Below are positions 17,001 to 23,129 of a stretch of DNA of 64,000 nucleotides, piece by piece. Origin of the DNA: Nocardia asteroides (GTDB lineage Bacteria; Actinomycetota; Actinomycetes; Mycobacteriales; Mycobacteriaceae); NCBI RefSeq assembly GCF_021183625.1, contig NZ_CP089214.1, positions 6,882,001 through 6,946,000 of the forward strand, read 5' to 3'. Under the pieces are notes generated by a model. The model made no database searches. It was given only the letters and a program-made list of their open reading frames with translations, and was not told the origin of the DNA. The position numbers and the translations under genes are program-made. The first letter of the stretch is position 1; each line of letters starts with the position of its first letter.

Positions 17001-17531
17001 CGGCATCGACAGCGCCGCCAGCGAGCGTTCGCTGGCCGCGGGCACCGACGACGACTTCGCCGCCGGATCGTCCCCGACCAGTGCCAGCGCGCCGCCGGCC
17101 GGGTGCGCGCCGTACATGGCGGCATGCCGCAGTGCGTCACCGGCGCGATCCAGCCCGGGGCCCTTGCCGTACCAGACCCCGATCACCCCGTCGTGTGTCC
17201 TGCTTCCCTTGGGCAACTCCAGCTGGCTGCCCCACACCGAGGTCGCCGCCAGCTCCTCGTTCACCCCGGGCACGAGTCGCACATCGTGCTCGGAGGCCAG
17301 CTCCGGCAGCCCGGCGAGCAGGCGATCCAGCCCGGCCAGCGGACTGCCCTGGTAGCCGGAGACGAAGGTCGCCACCCGCCGCCCCGCGCGCCGATCGCGC
17401 TCGTGCTGCTCCACGAGCAGCCGCGCGATGGCCTGCACGCCGGTGAGCAGCACCGGGCCTGTCGCACTCCGGTACCGATCCGCCAGATCCACGGAATCGG
17501 TCACCGGCTGAACATCGTCGACGTGCGTCAT
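14046..17531 (-). CDS. Indolepyruvate:ferredoxin oxidoreductase family protein (fused)
   Basis: Giant single-chain 2-oxoacid oxidoreductase, 1161 residues. The N-terminal two thirds hold the pyrimidine- and TPP-binding domains (GYQGSPLAGLD near residue 60; the GIGCHTLVTMSART TPP region near 450; GGEGAQWIGQAPYTDIGHIF). A ferredoxin-like stretch, CEGCGDCGVKSNCLSV then CNTDYSCLDGDCP, lies around residues 630-685. The C-terminal IorB-like gamma domain begins FLAGVGGTGIVTANQVLG near 725. It oxidatively decarboxylates aryl or branched 2-oxoacids to acyl-CoA and reduces ferredoxin. Length and order match the fused actinobacterial and proteobacterial form. The 333-base region upstream probably holds its promoter. 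Confidence 0.92.
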   Translation of the reverse strand: MTHVDDVQPVTDSVDLADRYRSATGPVLLTGVQAIARLLVEQHERDRRAGRRVATFVSGYQGSPLAGLDRLLAGLPELASEHDVRLVPGVNEELAATSVWGSQLELPKGSRTHDGVIGVWYGKGPGLDRAGDALRHAAMYGAHPAGGALALVGDDPAAKSSSVPAASERSLAALSMPVLFPRNAEEVVAFGLYAVALSRASGCWPALKLVADVADGLWTLDRDFTDFRITVPRLEWEGRPWTYRQRVLAAPPDSVLAEADLYGPRWAMVREFAAVNDIDRIEVDTGDAWLGIVAVGTAYDAVRQALEELGLGADELRRAGIRILRVGMPYPLDAGKVRRVAAGVEAVLVVEDKTAFAESQVLEALYGTARAPGVLGKRAADGRPLVPADGELTAARLVGPLRTVLRERVPLRTPLPAALPLSVLDTKRTAFFCSGCPHNRSTVVPDGSLAGGGIGCHTLVTMSARTDSQVTGLTQMGGEGAQWIGQAPYTDIGHIFQNVGDGTYFHSGQLAIQACIAAGVNITYKILYNAAVAMTGAQPAEAGLSVPRLTHKLAAEGVVRTIVCAEEPERHRGAAFAPGVLVWDRDRLDEAQRLLREVPGVTVLIYDQPCAADTRRKRKRGEAPVRRTRVLINEAVCEGCGDCGVKSNCLSVRPVQTEFGRKTRIDQTGCNTDYSCLDGDCPAFVTVELPEVPAPPARTAPPAPPEVPDPELPEIDGTFDVFLAGVGGTGIVTANQVLGTAALRAGLHVEGLDQTGLSQKAGPVTSHLRLSRRAVDAANRIAPAGADCFLAFDLLTAADDRNLRYGSAERTLVVASTSRTPTGDMVHDASVAYPAEGVLLDRLATAGRDVLGFDAVAAAEVLFGDSATANSLLVGAAYQAGALPIHAAAIEEAIALNGVAVRANRSAFAWGRVAVADPAAFAAATRAGERSHRSDDAPLPARLLAPLGVTGAVRGTVERRAAQLVAYQGEALAARYLALVQQVWAAEQAIGAGSELTAAVAHGLHKLLAYKDEYEVARMLVDPAFLHAVRDELPGAGNLTYKLHPPTLRALGRDKKIGLRSPAALRLLARGRGLRGTPFDPFGFTRMRRLERRLAAHYEQTIRTLTATLTPDGHAHAVAVAAAADLVRGYEEVKLRTVETYLARLRALGIDTAGIRAGGPT

Positions 17532-17864
17532 ATCCGCACCGCCTCGGCAGAACTCGACATCTGGCGCCCCCAGTATCGATATCGGTTGAATCCGGTCAAC
17601 GAAGCATCGAGATCAACGAACCGACGGCCCGAAACGGGGCCTGCACCCTCATCGGCTCGGTGGAGCACAATCGTCCGGTCGCGAGAGGCGACGGGATCAG
17701 CGGCCGATGCTACCCCGTGCCGCGGGTACCGCGAGGCCGCGGTCCGCCCGGCTGTGGATAACTTCGCCCCGCGGCCGGACGCACCGCCCGGATTGCCTGC
17801 TTGCGTAACTCTGCAATTGCGAATCCCTTGGCGTACGGTGGGCTCACCGACGGAAGGAATCGCT
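17532..17864. other. Divergent intergenic region with inverted repeat and a lone DnaA-type box
   Basis: No gene is seen in these 333 bases. GTTGA-ATCCGG-TCAAC (17585-17600) is a short inverted repeat about 55 bases upstream of the oxidoreductase start and may be its operator. TGTGGATAA at 17753-17761 is, on the other strand, a perfect DnaA box TTATCCACA, but it stands alone. GGAAGGA at 17852-17858 is the ribosome-binding site of the roadblock-like gene. Confidence 0.5.
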
Positions 17865-18224
17865 GTGGCCCACATGGAAGTCGCGTTGAAGGATCTGATG
17901 ATGCTGGACGGCGCGATCGCCGCGGCCGTCGTCGACTACGGCAGCGGGATGCCGCTCGGCACGGCGGGCGGCTCCAGGGACTTCGACATCGAGCTGGCCG
18001 CCGCGGGCACCACCGAGATCGTGCGGGCCAAGATGCGCACCATCGGCGATCTCGGGCTGGATGAGGAGATCGACGACATCCTGATCACCCTGCGCACCCA
18101 GTTCCACCTGCTGCGGCCCACCGGCAACGGGCTGTTCGTCTACGTCGTGCTCGATCGCGGCCGCGGCAACCTGGCGCTCGCTCGGCACAGCCTCAAGGCC
18201 GTCACCAGGGAACTCGAGGTCTGA
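17865..18224 (+). CDS. Roadblock/LC7-like small protein
   Basis: Protein of 119 residues. The pattern L-K-D-L-M-x-L-D-G-A-x-A-A-A-V-V-D, a central helix and FVYVVLDRGRGNLALARHSL fit the roadblock/LC7 fold found in actinobacterial GTPase-associated and sensor systems. GTG 17865 is chosen because GGAAGGA ends 6 bases upstream; an ATG 9 bases later is the alternative. No GTPase or histidine-kinase partner is adjacent. An ArsR-type gene follows 97 bases later. Confidence 0.7.
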   Translation: MAHMEVALKDLMMLDGAIAAAVVDYGSGMPLGTAGGSRDFDIELAAAGTTEIVRAKMRTIGDLGLDEEIDDILITLRTQFHLLRPTGNGLFVYVVLDRGRGNLALARHSLKAVTRELEV

Positions 18225-18321
18225 TCGCCGGATCGGCGCGGCCGGGGGGCCGGGAATCGGCGATTTGCTAGGGTTGGCGGGCAAATCTTCGGTGTACCGG
18301 TGCGCTGGTTGGAGGGTCGAC

Positions 18322-18663
18322 GTGGGCGGTGTGCGCCGGCCGCTGTACCGGATGAAAGCCGACTTCTTCAAGACGCTCGGGCATCCGGCGCGGATCCGGG
18401 TGCTGGAATTGCTGAGCGAACGCGAGCACACGGTCGCCGAGATGCTGCCCGAGGTCGACGTCGAACCGGCGAACCTGTCCCAGCAGCTCGCCATCCTGCG
18501 CCGCACCGGCCTGGTCACCGCCCGCCGCGAGGGACTCTCGGTCACCTACGCCCTCACCTCGCCGCAGGTCGCCGAGTTGCTGCGGGTGGCGCGGGAAATC
18601 CTGACCACCGTCGTCACCGGGCAGGCCCAGCTCCTCGACGAGCCGGAGAGCGCGGAGAAGTAA
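18322..18663 (+). CDS. ArsR-family winged-helix regulator without the metal-binding cysteine motif
   Basis: Protein of 113 residues: LKTLGHPARIRVLELLSERE-like helix 1 (here FFKTLGHPARIRVLELLS), recognition helix EPANLSQQLAILRRTGLV and wing ARREGLSVTYALT. The ELCVCDL motif of the metal sensors is replaced by EMLPEVDVEPANL, so it is not an arsenic-type sensor. GTG 18322 follows GGAGG at the right distance; an internal ATG 30 bases downstream is less likely because the R-R-P-L-Y-R lead-in is usual for this subgroup. Confidence 0.85.
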   Translation: MGGVRRPLYRMKADFFKTLGHPARIRVLELLSEREHTVAEMLPEVDVEPANLSQQLAILRRTGLVTARREGLSVTYALTSPQVAELLRVAREILTTVVTGQAQLLDEPESAEK

Positions 18664-18716
18664 CCGGCGCCCGGCGCGGAGCCGGACGCCGATACCGCCC
18701 CGGGCTCAGGCGGGTC

Positions 18717-20042
18717 TCATCCGGCCCGCACCACGACGGCTGCCCGCCGGTACCACCGCTCGATGGTGTCGCCCTCGTTGCCGGTGTACCCCTCGGCCTC
18801 GTAGGCGTGCTCCTGCAGTGCTTGCGTCGGTGTGGCGCAGCGAATTTCGTCGTCGTGCACCTGCTCCGAGACCGCCAGGCCGGTTCCGTCGGCATCGAGA
18901 CGCCAGGTCAGGGTGGTGATGACGACTTCGGGCTCGTCGGCGCCGGTTCGGTTGGCGTCCGGGTGGTCGCTCGCCGAGTGGTCGCTCGGCTCGCCGAAGA
19001 TATCCTCCTCGTCCTCGTCGCCCTCGATCGACTCCCACTCGTCGTCGACCAGCGCCCATTCGCCGTCGGCGAACTCCCACCGCCGGCGCCTGCCCATCAT
19101 GCCGAGCTCATAGATGAAGGCGTCGGTGCGGTGGTGGTGGATCACCTCGGTCAGGGCGAGCTCGACGGCGAGCCCGGCCGTCCCCGCGGCCGCCCGCAAG
19201 GCCGCCGCGCTCGCCGCGTCGGCGCCCTTGAGCCGATCCCAGCCGAGCCCGCGCTGCGAGTACTGGTGGTCGAGCAGATACACCAGCCGCTGCGGCGCCT
19301 GGTGCTCGGGGCCGTCGCCGCGCCGCCAGTGCGGGAGCGGGACCGGTGTCCCGAAGTAGGTGCGCAGCGCGGCCGTGAGCTGCGGACCCGTCGCCGGTGG
19401 CGGGTCAGCGGGGCGGGTGTCGCCGGTCGCGATCAGGTTGTAGGTCAACGCGATCCGGTACCCCTCGGTCACCGGGAGCACCTCGTGCTCGCAGTCGGCG
19501 TAGAAGGCCACGTAGCCCACCGCGTCGGCCGCGCTCTCGGTGTGCAGCCGCCGGTCGCCGTGCTCGATGACGAGTTCGCCGCCGGTGCACTCCGTCGGCA
19601 GCGTCAGCACCAGCGTGCCGATCATGCCGTCGGCCTTCTCCGAATCGCGGTGCCTGCGGAAGAACTGGCCCGGTTCGTAGACCAGCAGCGAATGCGGCTC
19701 GGCGCGCAGCGCGCAGCCGGCGGGAAGGCCCAGCTCGGCGCGGACGGTGTCGAGAACCGCGGCGAAGCCGCCCCCGTCGACCCGGACCCGGTCGAGCGGG
19801 ACCTTCCAGGTGTCGCGTACCGCCGGGTCGAGCAGCGTCTGCTCGCCGCGGCCGAACTGCGCGGGCGCGGCCAGCGCGCGGAGCTGCCGCGCCTGCTCGG
19901 GCGGGACGGGGAACGCCAGCGGGCCGACGCCGTCCACCTCGACGGCGATAGTCGTGTGCAGGGTGCCGTGGGTGGCGAAAGAACCGGATGCCGTTGTGGA
20001 ACGGAGCAACTCGACGATGTCGGGCAGGGTCTGGTCGGTCAT
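18717..20042 (-). CDS. 2-oxoglutarate/Fe(II) oxygenase (prolyl-hydroxylase-like)
   Basis: Protein of 441 residues. The oxygenase core lies in residues 100-205: HSLLVYEPGQFFRRHRDSEK gives His131 and Asp133, CEHEVLPV gives His186, and GYRIALTYNL gives Arg196 for 2-oxoglutarate. This is the P4H-type arrangement HxD...H...R. The C-terminal half (residues 210-441) is less familiar and has a very acidic linker (EGDEDEEDIFGEPSD) between about 340 and 370 plus a final W-Y-R-R-A-A-V-V-V strand. The target is unknown; a protein or peptide side chain is typical for the group. The upstream region holds a DosR-like box. Confidence 0.82.
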   Translation of the reverse strand: MTDQTLPDIVELLRSTTASGSFATHGTLHTTIAVEVDGVGPLAFPVPPEQARQLRALAAPAQFGRGEQTLLDPAVRDTWKVPLDRVRVDGGGFAAVLDTVRAELGLPAGCALRAEPHSLLVYEPGQFFRRHRDSEKADGMIGTLVLTLPTECTGGELVIEHGDRRLHTESAADAVGYVAFYADCEHEVLPVTEGYRIALTYNLIATGDTRPADPPPATGPQLTAALRTYFGTPVPLPHWRRGDGPEHQAPQRLVYLLDHQYSQRGLGWDRLKGADAASAAALRAAAGTAGLAVELALTEVIHHHRTDAFIYELGMMGRRRRWEFADGEWALVDDEWESIEGDEDEEDIFGEPSDHSASDHPDANRTGADEPEVVITTLTWRLDADGTGLAVSEQVHDDEIRCATPTQALQEHAYEAEGYTGNEGDTIERWYRRAAVVVRAG

Positions 20043-20356
20043 GGCCGCCGCCGGAGCGCAGATCTCATGCGGCAGAACGTAGCCGGGACCGGTGACAGGT
20101 TCGCGTCGTCCCGGAACTGGGACTTGCCCGGCCGCAGGGCCATCGGCATCGTCGCAGGTGAACGGGGAACCGACGGGCCCCGCCGAAATTCACCGAAATT
20201 GATGTCCTTTAAAGGACCAAAGTCCCTAGCTTTCGGCTACACTCAGCTTGTCCGGGTTCGGCTTGAGCCGCCACGACCCGGGCGGTCGGATACCGGTGGT
20301 CCGGGTCGAGATGTGTTACGCAGCTCGGCCCGGCGCCATCCGCACCGAATTCCCCC
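20043..20356. other. Intergenic region with stacked symmetric motifs
   Basis: No convincing gene in 314 bases between two minus-strand genes. It contains two CCGAAATT copies one helical turn apart (20183-20190, 20193-20200), the palindrome GTCCTTTAAAGGAC (20204-20217) and an overlapping DosR-like box (20214-20226). A possible plus-strand -10, TACACT, is at 20238-20243. The rest looks unstructured. Confidence 0.5.
20183..20226. promoter_or_regulatory. DosR/DevR-like box with adjoining palindrome and phased repeats
   Basis: On the minus strand 20226-20214 reads GGGACTTTGGTCC, matching the mycobacterial DosR consensus GGGACTWWAGTCCC at 12 of 14 positions when the next base is included. The 14-base palindrome at 20204-20217 shares its GGAC, and two CCGAAATT repeats precede it. 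It sits about 170 bases upstream of the 2OG oxygenase gene, whose chemistry needs oxygen, so hypoxia control would make sense; this is inference. Confidence 0.45.
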
Positions 20357-20602
20357 TCACTCCCGGCCGGGCAGCGGCCCGAAGTCCGGTGCCTCGGGCA
20401 GGCGGAAGCTGCCCAGCACGGTGAGGCCGCGCTGACGGAAGCGGGCCAGGAGGAGCTGCAGGTCGCGCGTGGTGTCGGCGGGGCCGGAGAGCACCGTCGT
20501 TCCCGCCGCCGCGCCGAGCGCCCGGATCAGGTCGGGGAAGGCGGAGAGCTGCTCGGGGTCGAGCTCGCCGGCGAGAACGAATCGGTACCACTGCGGAGGC
20601 AC
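20357..20602 (-). CDS. Small conserved-looking hypothetical protein
   Basis: Protein of 81 residues starting at GTG 20600-20602 (V-P-P-Q-W-Y-R-F-V-L), with GGAAGG upstream. The predicted pattern is strand, helix LDPEQLSAFPDLIRALGAA, strand TTVLSGPA, helix DLQLLLARFRQRGL, strand TVLGSFRL: a beta-alpha-beta-alpha-beta module reminiscent of a small ferredoxin-like fold. I do not recognise the family. No Cys or His clusters. Confidence 0.65.
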   Translation of the reverse strand: MPPQWYRFVLAGELDPEQLSAFPDLIRALGAAAGTTVLSGPADTTRDLQLLLARFRQRGLTVLGSFRLPEAPDFGPLPGRE

Positions 20603-20849
20603 GCCGGACCACCTTCCGTTCCTTCGTGCCCCACGGACCCGATCGACCCACCAGTTTCCCCGCGCCGCGTCCCGGCGGCACCGGTCGCGGGGAATTTCGG
20701 CGCGTCCCACCGTGATCTGTCGCGTTCTGCCCCGGTGCGTCAGCGTCCCGAATCCGGTCGCGGGTCGGGAATTTCGCTGAGCACCTCCGCGGCGACGAGA
20801 TGATTGCCGAGGTGCGCGCCGTCGGCGCGCCACGGCGAAGCGGTTCGGC

Positions 20850-21611
20850 TCACCTCGTGCGGGCGCGCTGGACGCCGGTGCGCATCGGCAGCACGAATTC
20901 GCCGCTCGCGGTTTCCGGGGTGCTGGTGAGGTAGGTGCGGATGCGGTCGAGCAGGGTGTTTCGCTCCTGCTCGGGGAGGGTGAGTACGCCCGCGCGGGTT
21001 GCCAGCGTCGCGACCAGGGTGTCGGCGGTGCGGCGCTGACCGTGCGGGAATTCGGCCTGCTCCGGTTTGCCGAACCGGCCTGCCGTCGGGAGAAACGGAC
21101 CGGTCGCGGTGCGCCAGCGGCTGCGCGTGTCCCTGGGGCCGATCACCACGCGGCCACTGACCCGTTCCAGCCCGGCGACCCAGCCGACCCGGTCGTCCAG
21201 CACGTTCCACAGCCCCGCCACCGTTCCGCCCGGCACGAGCACCCTGGTCAGCTCGGGCCCCGCCGCGGCCATGTCGAACCAGTGCATGGCATTGCCCGCC
21301 ACCACCGCGTCGACGGAGTCGTCCGGAAGCGGGATCGCCTCAGCGCTACCGCGCAGGGCGCGCACCTCCGGCAGTGCGCGACGTAGTTCGGCCAGCATCG
21401 CCGGGTCCGGCTCGACCGCGACCACCTCGGTGCCAAGTGCGGCCAGCACGCCGGTCAGCTTCCCGGTCCCGGCGCCGAGATCGAGCACCCGCGAGCCCGG
21501 TGCGAGCTCCAGCGCCCAGCGCACCGCCGCCGGTGCGTAGTCGGGGCGGTGCTCGGCATACGCGGCCGCGGCCGCGCCGAACGGGAGGTCGTGGCCCCTG
21601 TCCTCTTCCAT
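20850..21611 (-). CDS. Class I SAM-dependent methyltransferase
   Basis: Protein of 253 residues: AAAYAEHRPDYAPAAVRWAL then VLDLGAGTGKLTGVLAALG (motif I), VVAVEPDPAMLAELR, and VDAVVAGNAMHWFDM (motif IV with the H-W-F of the UbiE/Trm112-independent group). The C-terminal part reads RDTRSRWRTATGPFLP. The substrate is unknown. GNAT and ABC-remnant genes lie upstream on the same strand. Confidence 0.88.
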   Translation of the reverse strand: MEEDRGHDLPFGAAAAAYAEHRPDYAPAAVRWALELAPGSRVLDLGAGTGKLTGVLAALGTEVVAVEPDPAMLAELRRALPEVRALRGSAEAIPLPDDSVDAVVAGNAMHWFDMAAAGPELTRVLVPGGTVAGLWNVLDDRVGWVAGLERVSGRVVIGPRDTRSRWRTATGPFLPTAGRFGKPEQAEFPHGQRRTADTLVATLATRAGVLTLPEQERNTLLDRIRTYLTSTPETASGEFVLPMRTGVQRARTR

Positions 21612-21630
21612 GCAGCCACGGTATGGGAAT

Positions 21631-22125
21631 TCACTCCGTGCAGAGGTAGAGAAGCGGTCCCTTGCTATCGAATCGGGTGCTGTGGCAACGTAGCCCGACG
21701 CTCTCGGCAATCCGGATCGACGCGGTGTTGTGCGGCCGAATGGTCGCCCAGACGCGCGGCACCCCCGCCGCCAGCGCTTCGCGCAGCACCGCAGCGGCGG
21801 CCTCGCGCGCCAGGCCATGGCCTCGATGCGAGCACCGGATCGCGTACCCGATTTCCGGCTCCTCGACGCCGGTGCGCCCCGCGAACACCCCGCAGTTCCC
21901 GAGCAACATCCCGCTCGCGCGCTCCCGCAATCCGTACCAGCACAACCCGTTCGTCCAGTACGCGTCCATCCGCCGCCCGATCCAGCCCCGCGTCCACGCG
22001 ATCTCCGACACCGGCCCCTCGCCGATCGTGTGCGCGGGCTCGGCGAAGATCTCGTGCAACTCCGTGGCATCCCCGATGTCGAACAGGCGCAGCGACAGCC
22101 GCGCGGTCTCGAGCGCGGCACCCAT
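21631..22125 (-). CDS. GNAT-family N-acetyltransferase (RimJ/RimL type)
   Basis: Protein of 164 residues: ETARLSLRLFDIGDATELHEI, EIGYAIRCSHRGHGLAREAA (acetyl-CoA loop H-R-G-H-G) and PHNTASIRIAESVGL (the N-x-A-S-x-x-V motif of the RimJ/RimL branch). Substrates of this branch range from ribosomal protein N-termini to antibiotics. The start is ATG 22123-22125; 19 bases separate it from the methyltransferase downstream. Confidence 0.85.
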   Translation of the reverse strand: MGAALETARLSLRLFDIGDATELHEIFAEPAHTIGEGPVSEIAWTRGWIGRRMDAYWTNGLCWYGLRERASGMLLGNCGVFAGRTGVEEPEIGYAIRCSHRGHGLAREAAAAVLREALAAGVPRVWATIRPHNTASIRIAESVGLRCHSTRFDSKGPLLYLCTE

Positions 22126-22151
22126 CGCCCGCCCAGGTCGGACAGCGGGTG

Positions 22152-22403
22152 TCACTCGTACGCCTCGCGCTGCTGCTCGTAGAGCCGCCGGTAGCGGCCT
22201 TCGCGGGCGATGAGCTGGTCGTGGGTGCCGTATTCGGCGGCGCGTCCTCCCACCGACGCCAGCGCCGAGACCGCGGCGTGCCCGGCGAGCAGCGGGCGCG
22301 GCACCTCGGCCAGCAACCCGAGCAGCGCTCGGCGAACAGCTCCGCCGCCGCGCCCGGACCAGCGCCCCCGCCGCCACCGCGGGTCGTACCGTGCGCCCGT
22401 CAT
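22152..22403 (-). pseudogene. ABC exporter gene reduced to its two ends by an in-frame deletion
   Basis: An 83-codon frame whose first 50 residues (MTGARYDPRWRRGRWSGRGG, then AVRRALLGLLAEVPRPLLAG) look like the N-terminal cytoplasmic and first transmembrane part of an ABC half-exporter. Its last 33 (GGRAAEYGTHDQLIAREG, then RYRRLYEQQREAYE) are the standard end of the ATPase domain, in which G-G-R-x-A-E-x-G-T-H-D-x-L follows the H-loop. All of the Walker A, signature, Walker B and transmembrane body, roughly 480-500 residues, is missing. The joint lies near 22243-22252. A good ribosome-binding site (GGAGGAGGGG) remains, so a short peptide may still be made. The partner half-exporter is not in the window. 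Confidence 0.75.
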
Positions 22404-22520
22404 CCCCGACCCCCTCCTCCGTACCGGCCAGGGATCCATGCTCGTGCTCCGGCACCCGTCGGGCAATCGGTGCGATCGGAATGACGAAAAACGTTCCGCC
22501 GCTTCGCTGCCGATCAGTGC

Positions 22521-23102
22521 TCAGGGTGCGCGGAGCCCGTCCAGCAGCAGTCGCGTCGTGCTGTGCACCCAGGCGTCGGTGAGCCCGTCCGGTCCGCGGA
22601 TGAGCAGGGCGGCCAGCGCCGCGCCGATCACGACCTCCAGCAGGACGCCGCCGTCGAAGCCGGGCCGCAGCTCGCCGCGCTCGATGGCGGCGGCGAGGTG
22701 GCCGTCCAGCCCGCGCCAGCCCTGCACCGCGAAGCGGTCGAGCAGCCGCTGGTTCAGGGTGGCGTCAGCGGCGGCCTCGCCGATCAGGCCGGGGACGGCG
22801 AGCCGGGCCAGCGGCGAGGTGAGCAGCGCGACGGTGCGGGTGACGACGGCGCGCAGGTCGGTCTCCAGCGCGCCGGTGGCGGCGACGGCCGAGGTGTCGG
22901 CCTCGCGGAACACCGCCTCGTGCACCAGGTGCGCCTTGCTCGGCCAGCGCCGGTAGACGGCGGGCCGCGAGGTGCCCGCCCGGTCGGCGATGGCGGCCAT
23001 GGTCAGATCGGCGTAGCCGACCTCGGTGAGCAGCTCGGCCGCCGCGCTCAGGACCGCCGAATCGATCCGGGTGTCGCGGGGTCGCCCATTCTGCTCCGTC
23101 AT
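22521..23102 (-). CDS. TetR-family regulator
   Basis: Protein of 193 residues with a full N-terminal domain: AVLSAAAELLTEVGYADLTM, AAIADRAGTSRPAVYRRWPS, KAHLVHEAVF. The W-P-S-K-x-x-L-V form marks the common TetR_C group with a C-terminal LIGEAAADATLNQRLLDRF helix. Its start lies only 27 bases from the GTG of the divergent dikinase-like gene, so it very probably controls that promoter and its own. Confidence 0.88.
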   Translation of the reverse strand: MTEQNGRPRDTRIDSAVLSAAAELLTEVGYADLTMAAIADRAGTSRPAVYRRWPSKAHLVHEAVFREADTSAVAATGALETDLRAVVTRTVALLTSPLARLAVPGLIGEAAADATLNQRLLDRFAVQGWRGLDGHLAAAIERGELRPGFDGGVLLEVVIGAALAALLIRGPDGLTDAWVHSTTRLLLDGLRAP

Positions 23103-23129
23103 TTCCGTGACACGCGTAACGTTTCGCCC

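Noticed and set aside
12710..17531. P450 plus indolepyruvate oxidoreductase as a natural-product cluster
   Set aside because: They lie on opposite strands and are convergent, with no synthase, carrier protein or tailoring neighbours.
14736..18224. A long plus-strand frame opposite the indolepyruvate oxidoreductase gene
   Set aside because: Shadow frame; only the last 119 codons (roadblock-like gene) have a start with ribosome-binding site and a recognisable fold.
20740..20850. A gene fragment reading A-D-G-A-H-L-G-N-H-L-V-A-A-E-V-L-S-E-I-P on the minus strand
   Set aside because: Looks protein-like, but no start, ribosome-binding site or family could be tied to it.
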